Positions 1-8,801 are shown, counted from the stretch's first letter. The stretch is DNA of 64,000 bases from CAWBCR01 sp963787375 (GCA_963787375.1 CAWBCR010000016.1:62001-126000); one strand, 5' to 3'. The notes: generated by a model not told the origin, from the letters alone. Translations and numbers: made by a program.

Positions 1-551
1 TGCGCCGCCCGGCCAAGATCGAGTGGGTGTATGAGACGGTCGGCAAGATGCGCGAGGCCATGCCTGACCTGGCTATCCGCACCACCTTCATCGTCGGTTA
101 CCCCGGCGAAACCGACGCCGAGTTCGAGGAATTGATCCGGTTCGTTACAGACCTGCGCTTCGACCGCGTCGGCGCGTTCACCTACAGCTACGAGATCGGT
201 ACGCCCAGCGCGCAGCTTCCCGGCCAGGTGCCCGACGACGTCAAACAGGCCCGCCGCAACCGGCTGATGGAAGTGCAGCAGGATATCTCCCACCAGCGCA
301 ACCAGTCCTTCGTCGGCAAAACGCTCGATGTGCTGGTCGAAGGCTTTGAAGATGGCCTGAGCGTGGGCCGCTCCTACCGTGATGCACCGGAGATCGACGG
401 GCTGGTCATCGTCGAGGGCGCGCTGCCGGTTGGCGAGATCGTGCCGGTGCGTATCACCGGCGCGATGGCCTACGATCTCCTCGGCACGGTCAATACCGGC
501 TCGCCGCTGGTCATCATGGATAACCCCGACGCGTTTGAGGCAGACGCATGA
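1..551 (+). CDS. rimO: Ribosomal protein S12 methylthiotransferase RimO, C-terminal part (5' end outside window)
   Basis: Partial gene entering from the left edge; the frame is open from base 3. RimO is a radical-SAM/Fe-S enzyme that methylthiolates the conserved Asp of ribosomal protein S12. The visible part holds the end of the radical-SAM barrel, with the RRPAKIEWVY and TFIVGYPGET segments typical of RimO/MiaB, followed by a C-terminal TRAM domain (about 70 residues, from SFVGKTLDVLVEG to LLGTVNT) that binds RNA or protein. The S12 branch is preferred over MiaB because of the RRP...EWVY run and the TRAM sequence. The stop overlaps the next start as ATGA, so translation is probably coupled to the NUDIX gene. 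The radical-SAM Cys triad lies upstream and cannot be checked. Confidence 0.88.
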   Translation, partial: RRPAKIEWVYETVGKMREAMPDLAIRTTFIVGYPGETDAEFEELIRFVTDLRFDRVGAFTYSYEIGTPSAQLPGQVPDDVKQARRNRLMEVQQDISHQRNQSFVGKTLDVLVEGFEDGLSVGRSYRDAPEIDGLVIVEGALPVGEIVPVRITGAMAYDLLGTVNTGSPLVIMDNPDAFEADA

Positions 552-1109
552 GCGACGGCTGGGACATACTTGACGAGGACGAGCTGTTGAACCGCCCACC
601 CTGGGTGCGTGTCGTCGCCGAAACCATTCGCCTGGAGGACGGCCAGACCGTCGTCCACGACTTCTATCGTGTCGATATCCCGGATTTCGCCATCATGTTC
701 GCCCTCACGGCTGACGGACGCGTGCCGCTCGTCGAGCAGTACCGGCATGGCGTGCGCCGCCGCGTGCTGGAGCTGCCCGCTGGCGGCATCTTCGGCGATG
801 AAGCGCCGCTGGCAGCCGCGCAGCGCGAGCTTCTTGAAGAAGCAGGGATCGAGTTCCTCGCAGTGGATCCCGCTGGGCGTCCTGACCATCGACCCCAACC
901 GGGGCTGCGGGCATGCCCATGTGTACCTCGCCCTCGACGCCGTGCGCGTTGCCGCGCCTGATCCTGGCGACCTGTCACAGCAGACCGTCCATTTCTTCAC
1001 CCTGGATCAGGTTCGCGCCTTCTGGACCACTCCCGACTGCCCGATAGCCTCTTCCACCGCCGCCATCGGCCTGGCGCTGGCCTACCTGAGCACGCACGGC
1101 AGCGTGTAA
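548..1109 (+). pseudogene. NUDIX hydrolase (ADP-ribose pyrophosphatase-like), frameshifted
   Basis: The frame opened at ATG 548 (overlapping the rimO stop) carries a complete NUDIX box: G-x5-E-x7-RELLEEAG-I around residues 79-101, the Mg2+-binding helix that hydrolyses nucleoside diphosphates linked to another moiety. Family-like sequence then continues in the +1 frame (QWIPLGVLTIDPNRGCG, then a normal C-terminal part to the TAA at 1109). The frames must join near 855-870, so one extra base (or two missing) breaks the gene. Both halves are well conserved, which suggests a sequence error rather than decay. The fold and the G-to-E spacing fit the ADP-ribose/ADP-sugar pyrophosphatase group (NudF-like); the substrate cannot be fixed from sequence. 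About 186 residues if repaired. Confidence 0.75.
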
Positions 1110-1134
1110 TCGCCCGGAAACCGTCAGGATCAGG

Positions 1135-1164
1135 CTGGCAAAGCCGTCCGCCGGTCGTTATACT
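1135..1164 (+). promoter_or_regulatory. Candidate promoter for the RodA-type gene
   Basis: CTGGCA (1135-1140) and TATACT (1159-1164) are separated by 18 bases and lie about 45 bases before the GTG start at 1210. Matches to the sigma-70 type consensus are 4/6 and 5/6. The preceding NUDIX gene ends at 1109, so a separate promoter is plausible. Confidence 0.35.
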
Positions 1165-1209
1165 GCTGTCGGATATGTTTGTGCGTACCGGTAGTGTGTT
1201 GGAGTCAGC

Positions 1210-2310
1210 GTGAACCCGTCGTCGCGATTTTTCCGCAACTTTGATTACGTCCTGCTGGTGGTCAGCATCATCCTGATCATTTTCGGCGTGATGATGATCG
1301 CCAGTGCCACGCACGACGTCCCCAGCCTGGCAGACCGTGTCAACAGCCAGATTTTGTACGGCATCGTCGGCATCGCGCTGGTGCTGGTGCTGGCTGCAAT
1401 TGACTACCGTCTGCTGACCGGTGTCTACCTGTGGATTTACGGCGGCCTCGTCGCCATTCTGGCAGTGACCGGCCTGCTGGGCGTCGAGGGTGAAGCCGGC
1501 GCACAGAGCTGGATCAACCTGGGCGTGGCGGGCTTTCAGCCCTCTGAGCTGGCCAAGATCCTGCTGATCGTCGTGCTGGCGCAGCAGCTTGCCCGCAACG
1601 CCGATCAGATCCATAAGCTGTCAACTATTATCAAATCGCTGCTGTTCGTCGCTCTGCCGGTCTTCTTCATCTTCATCCAGCCCGACCTGGGCATCACCAT
1701 CCTGGTGCTGGTGGTATGGTTCGTGATGGTGTGGGTAGCCGGTATGCGCTGGGAGCATATCGCGCTGTTTGCCGTCGTTGGGCTGGCTGCCGCCCCGCTG
1801 ATCTGGTCACGCATGGAGCCATACCAGCAGTCGCGCATCGCCGTATTCATCAGCCCCCAGTCGGACCCCGACGCCTACTACAACATCGGTCAGGCGTTGA
1901 CGGCTATCGGCAACGGCGGCCTGTTAGGGCGCGGCTACATGCTGGGTTCGCAAAGCCAGGGGCGCTTTCTGCGCGTGCGCCACACCGACTTCATTTTTGC
2001 CGTCATCGCCGAAGAGCTGGGCTTTGTCGGCGCGATGCTGGTACTGCTGCTGATCGCCATCGTGTTGCTGCGAATATTGAGGGCCGCCCGGCTGGCCCCT
2101 GACTTAGCCGGGAGCCTGATCTGTTATGGCGTGGCCACGGTCATCTTCTTCCAGACGCTGGTTTCGATTGGCATGAACGTGCGCATCATGCCCGTTACGG
2201 GCCTGACGCTGCCCTTCATCAGCTCCGGTGGCAGCTCGCTCGTCACGCTGATGCTCGGCATCGGTCTGGTCGAAAGCATCGTGCTGCGCAACAACCCCCG
2301 CGAGTTCTGA
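1210..2310 (+). CDS. rodA: SEDS-family peptidoglycan glycosyltransferase, RodA/FtsW type
   Basis: 366 residues, normal length for RodA. SEDS proteins polymerise lipid II into glycan strands in the cytoplasmic membrane and work with class B penicillin-binding proteins. The sequence is strongly hydrophobic with about ten membrane spans. Diagnostic segments are FQPSELAKILLI, FIQPDLGITILV, GRGYMLGSQSQGRFLRVR, HTDFIFAVIAEELGF and a C-terminal PFISSGGSSL. The RodA branch is preferred over FtsW because of the short N-terminus and the G-QSQ-RFLRVRHTDFIF loop, but the families overlap and no mreBCD or PBP gene is nearby. GTG start at 1210. A candidate promoter lies about 45 bases upstream and gltX follows after a gap with its own -10 element. 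Confidence 0.85.
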   Translation: MNPSSRFFRNFDYVLLVVSIILIIFGVMMIASATHDVPSLADRVNSQILYGIVGIALVLVLAAIDYRLLTGVYLWIYGGLVAILAVTGLLGVEGEAGAQSWINLGVAGFQPSELAKILLIVVLAQQLARNADQIHKLSTIIKSLLFVALPVFFIFIQPDLGITILVLVVWFVMVWVAGMRWEHIALFAVVGLAAAPLIWSRMEPYQQSRIAVFISPQSDPDAYYNIGQALTAIGNGGLLGRGYMLGSQSQGRFLRVRHTDFIFAVIAEELGFVGAMLVLLLIAIVLLRILRAARLAPDLAGSLICYGVATVIFFQTLVSIGMNVRIMPVTGLTLPFISSGGSSLVTLMLGIGLVESIVLRNNPREF

Positions 2311-2329
2311 TCCCAGCCGCAGCGCGTGG

Positions 2330-2335
2330 TATAAT
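2330..2335 (+). promoter_or_regulatory. Candidate -10 element for gltX
   Basis: A perfect TATAAT lies 20 bases after the RodA stop and about 92 bases before the chosen gltX start. No convincing -35 hexamer is seen at 17 bases; TTCTGA at 19 bases is the closest. Confidence 0.3.
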
Positions 2336-2427
2336 CGGGCGAGCGCAACGAACCAACTCCGGCGTCCGCTGGTCGGGTGCTGCGCGGTGATTCTGTCTGT
2401 CTGGCGTCCAATGAGAAGGAGAGGCTT

Positions 2428-3915
2428 TTGTCCGACACACCGACCGGGCCGGTGCGTGTCCGCTTTGCGCCCAGCCCAACCGGCTACCTGCATATCGGCG
2501 GCGCGCGGACTGCGCTGTTTAACTGGTTGTTTGCGCGCAAGCATGGCGGCACGTTCATCCTGCGCATTGAAGACACCGATCAGACCCGCTACGTGCCCGA
2601 ATCAGAGCAGGATATCATGGACAGCCTGCGCTGGCTGGGCCTGGAATGGGACGAAGGCCCGGACATAGGTGGCGCGTATGGCCCCTACCGCCAGTCAGAG
2701 CGCAGCGATCTGTACCATGAGTGGGCCGAGTGGCTGGTCACGCATGGCTACGCCTACCGCTGCAACTGCACCCCGGAGCGTCTGGCGGCGGTCCGCGAGC
2801 GTCAGCATGCCGCCAAACAGAAGCAGGGTTACGACCACCACTGCCGCGACCTCGCGCTGGGGCCAGACATCGGCCCGCACGTGGTGCGCTTCAGGATGCC
2901 GCTCGATGGCGAGACAACCGTCCACGACCTGATCCGGGGCGATATCACCTTCCAGAACGCCGAACTGGAGGACCTGGTGCTGCTCAAGTCGGACGGGCTG
3001 CCTACCTATCACCTGGCCAACGTGGTCGACGATCACTTCATGGCGATCAGCCACATTATGCGCGCCGACGAGTGGATCGCCACCGCGCCGCTGCACAAAC
3101 AGCTCTATGACGCCTTTAGTTGGTCGATGCCGGCTATCGGCCATGTGCCGGTGATCCTCAGCCCCAGCGGTAAGGGCAAGCTCAGCAAGCGCGACCAGGC
3201 TTTTCAGGACGGCAATGTAAAGGTGCTGGTGCAGGTTCGTGAGTTCCGCGAGGTGGGCTACCTGCCCGAAGCAGTGGTCAACTTCCTGACTAACGTCGGC
3301 TGGTCATTTGGCAATGACCGCGAGGTTTTCACACCACAGGAAGCCATGCAGCGCTTCCGGCTGGAAGACATCAACCCGACCCCGTCGATGCTGCCGTACG
3401 AGAAGCTCGAATGGCTGGACGGGGTGTACATCCGCGAGAAGCTGGGCATTGACGAGCTGACCGACCGGCTCCTGCCCTTTCTGCAGGCTGCCGGGCTGAA
3501 TGCTGACCGGAAGCGCCTGCGCCAGTTTGTGCCGCTCATTCAGGAGCGGATCAAGACGCTGTCCGAAGCCACAGAATGGATCGGATTTGCCTTTCGCGAG
3601 CGCGTCAGGCTTGACGACCCGAACCTGCTGATCCAGAAGAAGATGGACGCGGCAGGGACGGTCACAGCGCTGCGCGCCGCGTATGATACGCTGTCGGGGC
3701 TGGACGACTTCTCCCACGGCTCGCAAGAAACGGCGATGCGGGCGCTGGCCGATACGCTCGGCCTCAAGGCCGGGCAGTTGTTCGGCGCAGTCCGCATCGC
3801 CGTTACCGGGCAGCCGGTTTCGCCGCCGCTGTTTGAGACGATGGCGATTCTGGGCAAGCAGGCCAGCCTGGCGCGCATCCATGCAGCGGCAGATTTGCTG
3901 GATAAGACATTGTAG
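2428..3915 (+). CDS. gltX: Glutamyl-tRNA synthetase
   Basis: Charges tRNA-Glu with glutamate, using ATP. 495 residues from TTG 2428, normal for bacterial class I GluRS. The class I signatures are present: HIGG at residues 22-25 inside FAPSPTGYLHIGG, and the KMSKS equivalent KLSKR near 251-255. A cysteine/histidine segment (CNC...C) sits in the N-terminal half. TTG 2428 is chosen because AAGGAG lies 7 bases upstream (2416-2421) and homologues start just before the VRVRFAPSPTG strand; a GTG at 2377 would add 17 unlikely residues. The next gene encodes GlnRS, so this GluRS is probably discriminating and need not make Glu-tRNA-Gln (inference). Confidence 0.93.
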   Translation: MSDTPTGPVRVRFAPSPTGYLHIGGARTALFNWLFARKHGGTFILRIEDTDQTRYVPESEQDIMDSLRWLGLEWDEGPDIGGAYGPYRQSERSDLYHEWAEWLVTHGYAYRCNCTPERLAAVRERQHAAKQKQGYDHHCRDLALGPDIGPHVVRFRMPLDGETTVHDLIRGDITFQNAELEDLVLLKSDGLPTYHLANVVDDHFMAISHIMRADEWIATAPLHKQLYDAFSWSMPAIGHVPVILSPSGKGKLSKRDQAFQDGNVKVLVQVREFREVGYLPEAVVNFLTNVGWSFGNDREVFTPQEAMQRFRLEDINPTPSMLPYEKLEWLDGVYIREKLGIDELTDRLLPFLQAAGLNADRKRLRQFVPLIQERIKTLSEATEWIGFAFRERVRLDDPNLLIQKKMDAAGTVTALRAAYDTLSGLDDFSHGSQETAMRALADTLGLKAGQLFGAVRIAVTGQPVSPPLFETMAILGKQASLARIHAAADLLDKTL

Positions 3916-3962
3916 GTTCGAGGCGAAATCGCCCCAACACACGACAATCGAGGCACCGAAAC

Positions 3963-5687
3963 ATGACGATGCATAACAACCCATCTGATGACGCCGACAC
4001 CAGCGGCGAAGATCGTCCCACCAACTTTATCCGGGACATCATCGACGAGGATCTGAAGACAGGTCGATTTGAGGGCCCGATCCGCACGCGCTTCCCACCA
4101 GAGCCAAACGGTTATCTGCACATCGGGCACGCCAAGGCGATCTGGATCGACTACGGCATAGCCGAAGACTACGGTGGCATATACAACCTGCGCTTTGACG
4201 ACACCAACCCTGTCAAAGAGGATGTCGAGTATGTGGATGCGATCAAGGATGACATCCGCTGGCTGGGCTTCGACTGGGGGGATCGCGAGTACTACGCCTC
4301 CGACTATTTTGACAGGCTGTACGAGTGGGCCGTGATCCTCGTCAAGAAAGGGCTCGCCTATGTCGACGACCAGAGCCCCGAAGAGGTCAGCGCCAATCGC
4401 GGCACGTTGACCGAGCCGGGCAAGGAGTCGCCATACCGCAGCCGCAGCGTGGAAGAAAACCTCGACCTGCTGGAGCGCATGAAGGCCGGCGAGTTCCCCG
4501 ACGGCAGCCGTGTGCTGCGCGCTAAGATCGACATGGCGCATCCCAACCTGAACATGCGCGATCCGGTGATGTACCGCATCATCCACGAGCCGCCCCACCA
4601 CCGCACTGGCAGCCAGTGGAAGATCTACCCGATGTACGACTGGGCGCACGGCCAGAATGATTCGATGGAGGGTGTCACGCATTCGATGTGCTCGCTCGAA
4701 TACGAGAACCACCGCCCGCTGTACGAATGGTTCCTCGACCAGTTAGACGTGTTCAAGCCGCGCCAGATCGAGTTTGCCCGCCTGAACCTGACCTACACCG
4801 TGATGAGCAAACGCAAGCTGCTGCGGCTCGTCAAGGAGGGCCACGTTCACGGCTGGGACGACCCGCGCATGCCTACCCTGGGCGGGCTGCGTCGGCGCGG
4901 TTACACGCCCGAATCCATCCACGAGTTCTGCGAGCGCATCGGCGTGGCCAAGAGCAACAGCATCGTCGAGATCGAGTTTCTGGAGCACTGCATCCGGCAG
5001 GACCTCAACATACGGGCGCTGCGCGTGATGGCTGTCCTGAACCCGCTCAAGGTGGTGATCGAGAACTATCCTGAAGGCCAGGTTGAAGAACTGGAGGCGG
5101 TCAACAACCCGGAGGACCCGGCGGCAGGTGCACGCATGATCCCCTTCTCGCGCGAGCTGTACATTGAGCGGGACGACTTCATGGAAGACCCGCCCAAGAA
5201 GTTCTTCCGGCTGGCGCCGGGCCGCGAGGTGCGGTTGCGCTACGGCTACTTCATCAAATGCGTCGACGTGGTGAAGGACGCACGCGGCGAGGTGGTCGAG
5301 CTGCGCTGCATGTATGATCCGGAGACGCGGGGGGGCTACGCCCCCGACGGGCGGAAGGTCAAGGCGACGCTGCACTGGGTCTCGGCCCCCCACGCGCTTG
5401 AGGCCGAGGTGCGCCTCTACGATCACCTATTCACCAAGGCCGATCCGGGTGACACAGACGAAGGCGACGACTTCATCGCCAACCTGAATCCCAACTCGCT
5501 GGAAGTGCTCAACGGCTGCCGCGTCGAGCCGTCGCTGGTGGGCGCAGTGCCGGGCAGCCGCTACCAGTTCGAGCGGCTGGGCTACTTCTGCGTGGACCTC
5601 GACACGACGGCGGACAGGCTGATCTTCAACCGTACCGTCCCGCTGCGCGACACCTGGGCGAAGGTCCAGGAGGCGCAGCAGGGATAG
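3963..5687 (+). CDS. glnS: Glutaminyl-tRNA synthetase
   Basis: 574 residues. Directly charges tRNA-Gln with glutamine, removing the need for the GatCAB transamidation route on that tRNA. HIGH is at residues 53-56 in PEPNGYLHIGHAKAIW, the KMSKS equivalent is VMSKRK at about 280-285, and the two C-terminal anticodon-binding beta-barrels of GlnRS follow. The N-terminal TNFIRDIIDEDLKTG segment is typical of bacterial GlnRS. ATG 3963 has GAGG 9 bases upstream; ATG 3969 is an alternative. Only 47 bases separate it from gltX, so the two synthetases are probably cotranscribed. A strong terminator follows. GlnRS is patchily distributed in bacteria, usually by ancient transfer, which makes the pairing worth noting. 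Confidence 0.94.
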   Translation: MTMHNNPSDDADTSGEDRPTNFIRDIIDEDLKTGRFEGPIRTRFPPEPNGYLHIGHAKAIWIDYGIAEDYGGIYNLRFDDTNPVKEDVEYVDAIKDDIRWLGFDWGDREYYASDYFDRLYEWAVILVKKGLAYVDDQSPEEVSANRGTLTEPGKESPYRSRSVEENLDLLERMKAGEFPDGSRVLRAKIDMAHPNLNMRDPVMYRIIHEPPHHRTGSQWKIYPMYDWAHGQNDSMEGVTHSMCSLEYENHRPLYEWFLDQLDVFKPRQIEFARLNLTYTVMSKRKLLRLVKEGHVHGWDDPRMPTLGGLRRRGYTPESIHEFCERIGVAKSNSIVEIEFLEHCIRQDLNIRALRVMAVLNPLKVVIENYPEGQVEELEAVNNPEDPAAGARMIPFSRELYIERDDFMEDPPKKFFRLAPGREVRLRYGYFIKCVDVVKDARGEVVELRCMYDPETRGGYAPDGRKVKATLHWVSAPHALEAEVRLYDHLFTKADPGDTDEGDDFIANLNPNSLEVLNGCRVEPSLVGAVPGSRYQFERLGYFCVDLDTTADRLIFNRTVPLRDTWAKVQEAQQG

Positions 5688-5703
5688 GCTTGCGTGTAAA
5701 AGC

Positions 5704-5738
5704 AGCAGGGGACACCTGAGAAGGCGTCCCCTGCTTTT
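5704..5738 (+). terminator. Intrinsic terminator after glnS
   Basis: A 13-base stem (5704-5716 with 5723-5735, one mismatch) with a 6-base loop is followed by TTTT. It ends the gltX-glnS transcript and separates it from the convergent exonuclease gene. Confidence 0.8.
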
Positions 5739-5764
5739 CATATCAGGCGCTCACGGCCCGCCGA

Positions 5765-7031
5765 TCATTCCTCGATGGTGGCATCCGCCTCGCCGGGTTG
5801 GTTCGAGAGCTTGCGCAGCAGGCGCTCGCGGCGCTGGGTCAGCGCGCGCAGCGCCTCGGTGCGACGCAGGCCGGGCCGCCACGACTCGGCCAGCGCGACG
5901 GCCTTTTCCGTCCAGGCCAGCGCCAGCGGCAAATCGCGGGTTTGCCATTCATAGTGCTTGGCCAGTTCCTCATGCCCCAGCGTGTCAAACTTCAGGTCCG
6001 CCAGGTCGGCCCACAGCGCCAGCGCCTCGTCGCGCCGGTCCGCCCGCTTGAGCAGGTAGGCCAGCCCGACCAGCGCGTCGTAGCGCGAACTCGGCGTCCG
6101 GTGCCTGCGCAGCGGCGGCGCGGTAAGCTGCCTCACTTTCGGCCACCTGTCCCTGGTCGTAATACCAGCGGGCCAGGCTGAGTTGATCGTCGATGGGACG
6201 CTCGTTCGCTTCAGGGCGATCATAGGCCTGGCACAGCCGCACAGCCAGCGTGACCATCGACATCAGGTCGATCTCGTTGTGATACAGCACCCGCACCATG
6301 TCGTGCGCGTCGCGGGTTTGCAAGTATTGGCGATACAGGTACGGGATCAGCGAGCCAGGCACGTCGGCATGGGTGCGGCGCACGCCCAGCACGTCACCTT
6401 CCAGCGCGCCAAGCGCGCAGGAGGCCAGCCGTCTGCGCCACAACCGCCGCGAGGGGTGCAGCAGATCGAGGTTGGGCAGGCTGCCGATCAGCGACTGCTT
6501 GCGTGCCAGAATATACCGCCCGGCCAGCAGCGGCACGTCGAACGTCCGCCCATTGAACGTCACCAGGCTGGTGTCCGCTGCCAGGATGTCGCTCAGCAGG
6601 CCCAGCATGGTCACTTCTTCCGCTGGATCGCGCAGGAAGAACTGCCGCACCACGAAGCTGCCGCTCTCAAAATAGCCAATCCCCACCAGGAAGGCGAATG
6701 CCCCGCCGCCCAGCCCGGTCGTTTCCGTGTCGAGGAAAATGAAGCGCTGCGGGTCGGTGTCGGCCAGCGTGCCGTTCTGTCCGACGTGCGCTACCGTCTC
6801 CGGGCGCAGCGCCAGCCATTCAGACAGGTTGTGAGTCCCGTGTGAGGTGTCGCCCTCGTAGCTGTGCGTGATGGCATAGCAAGCCCCATCGGCGGTCGTC
6901 AGTGCCTGCCCGTCAACCAGCGTATCGATGTCGGCGCGCTGGCGCAGGGCAGCCGGCTGCGATTGAAATTCGCGGCCAGTGGTGACGCCGAGGCGTCTCA
7001 GGCGGTGGCGAAGATCATCCAAGATGGGCAT
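5765..7031 (-). pseudogene. MrfB/YprB-like DnaQ-fold exonuclease with TPR tail, frameshifted
   Basis: Reading from ATG 7031, the first ~310 residues contain a ribonuclease H-like 3'-5' exonuclease domain: FLDTETTG (D101, E103), then VTFNGRTFDVPLL, and a late YHNEIDL acid, i.e. the DEDD-type metal ligands in order. The order of domains and length match B. subtilis YprB (MrfB), an exonuclease that acts with the helicase MrfA to repair mitomycin adducts. Near 6090-6110 the frame is lost, and the tetratricopeptide-like tail (YDALVGLAYLLKRADRRDEA... to ADATIEE) continues in the +1 frame to 5765. One extra base would explain it. About 421 residues if repaired. The matching MrfA-like helicase lies 26 kb away at 32.7 kb. 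Confidence 0.72.
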
Positions 7032-7070
7032 TCCTGTGCTGTTTTGCCGGCAAAATGGTCCTAGCCAAAT

Positions 7071-7098
7071 GTCACATGCCTATGTGACCAATGTCACG
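7071..7098. promoter_or_regulatory. Overlapping palindromes: CRP/FNR-superfamily-like operator
   Basis: TGTGA-N6-TCACG at 7083-7098 matches the CRP consensus TGTGA-N6-TCACA at 9 of 10 positions. It overlaps a perfect 7-base inverted repeat GTCACAT-GCCT-ATGTGAC at 7071-7088. The site lies 40-67 bases upstream of the exonuclease gene (-), and is centred about 58 bases before the predicted start of a possible small RNA on the + strand, a class I-like spacing. Which unit it controls is not clear from sequence. Confidence 0.5.
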
Positions 7099-7113
7099 CG
7101 GTTGGTGTGAAGT

Positions 7114-7247
7114 TTGTTACTATAGGCTGACCCACATATGAAGTAGTATAGCGCATAGAGACTAGATGACGCTCATCGCTGTCTCCTCCTTTGGCGAAAG
7201 TTCCCACCGGGTCTCCCCCCTCACACCCGGTGGGAGCTCTGCTTTTT
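7114..7247 (+). ncRNA. Candidate small RNA or leader unit (own promoter and terminator)
   Basis: TTGTTA (7114-7119) and TATGAA (7137-7142), 17 bases apart, could start transcription near 7149. A strong terminator ends at 7247, giving an RNA of about 100 bases with no conserved protein. A 27-codon ORF (ATG 7166 to TAG 7247-7249) ends exactly in the T tract, so a leader peptide is an alternative. The downstream membrane-protein gene has its own possible promoter (TTGGTG-18-TATAAG, 7277-7306), which argues for an independent unit rather than an attenuator. This is the only gene-free stretch over 300 bases (7032-7385). No known RNA family was recognised. Confidence 0.3.
7199..7247 (+). terminator. 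Strong intrinsic terminator in gene-free stretch
   Basis: Ten perfect pairs (7203-7212 with 7225-7234), extended by four more including one T-G pair, around a 12-base loop, then CTGCTTTTT. No recognised gene precedes it on the + strand, which is the basis of the small-RNA proposal. Confidence 0.75.
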
Positions 7248-7385
7248 AGGGATCGTACCATTCTTTCATTCCCCAGTTGGTGAAACAGGCCGATTCGGTG
7301 TATAAGTACGCACACGTCGCCCGCTGCACGGTGTCGCTGCCGACTGCATCGGCGGGCGTCGAGCTATGCCAATCTGGAGGAAACC

Positions 7386-7781
7386 ATGCAAGCCTTTGAC
7401 TTCTCACAATTAATCCCGCCATATCCCCTGCATTGGACCACCATCCTGCATTATCTCATTCTTCTTGTGACCATCTTCCTGCTGACTGCTTCCGGCGACA
7501 AGACGCCGACGGTTTTCATCTTCGTGTTGGCTGCACTGGCGCTGGCCGACGGTGCGGACCTGTACGCCGGCCTTATCCATCTGGCGCAGATCTTCATTTT
7601 CCTGATCCGCGTGATCCTGTTCGGCGTACCGGTTGTCATTGCCGGCATGGCTCCTACCGAGCAGAGTCGATCGATGGGTGTACTACTGGCCATACTGGGT
7701 GCCCCACTGCTGGCCCTGACCTTTGTCAGCTGCATGCTTGGTCCTATCGGCGACCCGCGCATCCTTGGTTGGTGCCACTGA
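7386..7781 (+). CDS. Small membrane protein of unknown function
   Basis: 131 residues, not recognised. It has about four hydrophobic spans: HYLILLVTIFLLTA near residues 22-35, a second at about 41-53, a third at IFIFLIRVILFGVPVVIAG, and a last at MGVLLAILGAPLLALTFVSC. There is no signal peptide or catalytic motif. The ATG at 7386 has GGAGG 5 bases upstream and possibly its own promoter at 7277-7306. A perfect 14-base terminator follows, so it is probably monocistronic. Well-placed translation signals make it a likely real gene. Confidence 0.65.
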   Translation: MQAFDFSQLIPPYPLHWTTILHYLILLVTIFLLTASGDKTPTVFIFVLAALALADGADLYAGLIHLAQIFIFLIRVILFGVPVVIAGMAPTEQSRSMGVLLAILGAPLLALTFVSCMLGPIGDPRILGWCH

Positions 7782-7800
7782 TCACCCTCTACGCTTACTG

Positions 7801-7832
7801 CAAAAGGACCTGCCGGTTGGCAGGTCCTTTTG
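7801..7832. terminator. Bidirectional terminator between membrane-protein gene and ilvE
   Basis: A perfect 14-base stem (7801-7814 with 7819-7832) with a GGTT loop. AAAA and TTTT lie inside the stem ends, so it can act for both convergent genes. Confidence 0.85.
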
Positions 7833-7850
7833 TGATGGCGGGTCCGCGAG

Positions 7851-8801
7851 TTACGGGGGCGTGGCAACCGTCTCGTAGACCGGCATCGTCCAATGGCGAT
7901 ATTTCTCGACACGCCCCGAGACAACCTTGAAGTACAGATCGCGCAGCTTGCTGACGACGGGCCCCATGTGCCCAGTGCCAACCGGGCGGTGGTCAATCGA
8001 CGCGATCGCGACAATCTGCACGCCCGTTCCGCAGAAGAACGCTTCGTCGGCCAGATACACCTCCGAGCGGTCGATGTTGCGTTCGACCACCTCCAGGCCC
8101 AGGTCCTCGCGCAACAGGTGCATAATAGTGCGCCGGGTGATGCCTTCGAGGATGTTGGCGTTGATCGGCGGGGTGTAGACGATCCCATTGCGCATCATGA
8201 AAAAGTTTTCGGCGCTGCCCTCGGCGATATGCCCATCCTGGTTGAGCACCAGCGCCTCGTCGAAGCCGGACATCACGGCGTCGGTCTTGATCAGCGCTGA
8301 GTTCGCATACGCGCCGGTGATCTTGCCACGCGCAGGGATGTTGTTGTCGTCAACACGCCGCCACGACGAGATCGCCACGTTGGCCCCTTCTTCGTTGGGC
8401 ACGTAGCTGCCAAACGGCAGAGAGAACATCGTGATACCGTACTCCAGGCCGTGCAGCCTGACGCCAATCAGGTTCGACGTGACATAGGCCAGCGGGCGGA
8501 TGTAGACGTTAGTCTGCCACTCCTCAACGCACAGCAGCTCCAGCAAGATATCCAATAGTTTCTCAGGCGTGTACTGCGGGAGATCGAACATCAGAATACG
8601 GGTGGATTCGAGAAATCGCGTGAAGTGATCGAGCGGGCGGAAGACAAAGAGCTGCTGCTCATCGGCATTCCAGTAGCCCCGGATCCCCCCAAATGCACCG
8701 GTGCCATAGTTGAACGTGTGATTCATGACACTCAGCGTGGCCTGCTCAAATGGAACGATCTTTCCCTCGAAATAGGCATGCTTTGGGAACTGTGAAGCCA
8801 A
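7851..8801 (-). CDS. ilvE: Branched-chain amino acid aminotransferase
   Basis: 316 residues, fold type IV PLP enzyme. It interconverts Val, Leu and Ile with their 2-keto acids using glutamate/2-oxoglutarate. Seen: the N-terminal YFEGKIVPFEQATLSVMNHTFNYGTGAFGGIRGY block of the class IV family, the PLP lysine segment GKITGAYANS, and EGSAENFF followed by TPPINANILEGITR. TTG start at 8801 with AAAGGAGG about 7 bases upstream. No other ilv genes are near. The leader holds a 9-base inverted repeat just after a -10 element, so transcription is probably controlled at its own promoter. Confidence 0.92.
   Translation of the reverse strand: MASQFPKHAYFEGKIVPFEQATLSVMNHTFNYGTGAFGGIRGYWNADEQQLFVFRPLDHFTRFLESTRILMFDLPQYTPEKLLDILLELLCVEEWQTNVYIRPLAYVTSNLIGVRLHGLEYGITMFSLPFGSYVPNEEGANVAISSWRRVDDNNIPARGKITGAYANSALIKTDAVMSGFDEALVLNQDGHIAEGSAENFFMMRNGIVYTPPINANILEGITRRTIMHLLREDLGLEVVERNIDRSEVYLADEAFFCGTGVQIVAIASIDHRPVGTGHMGPVVSKLRDLYFKVVSGRVEKYRHWTMPVYETVATPP

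Noticed and set aside
7071..7088. GTCACAT-N4-ATGTGAC as a CRP box by itself
   Set aside because: The arms are in the reverse order of the CRP consensus; the adjoining 7083-7098 sequence is the better match.
7094..7315. 73-codon minus-strand frame in the gene-free stretch
   Set aside because: No Shine-Dalgarno, no similarity, and it runs through the terminator hairpin and promoter-like elements.
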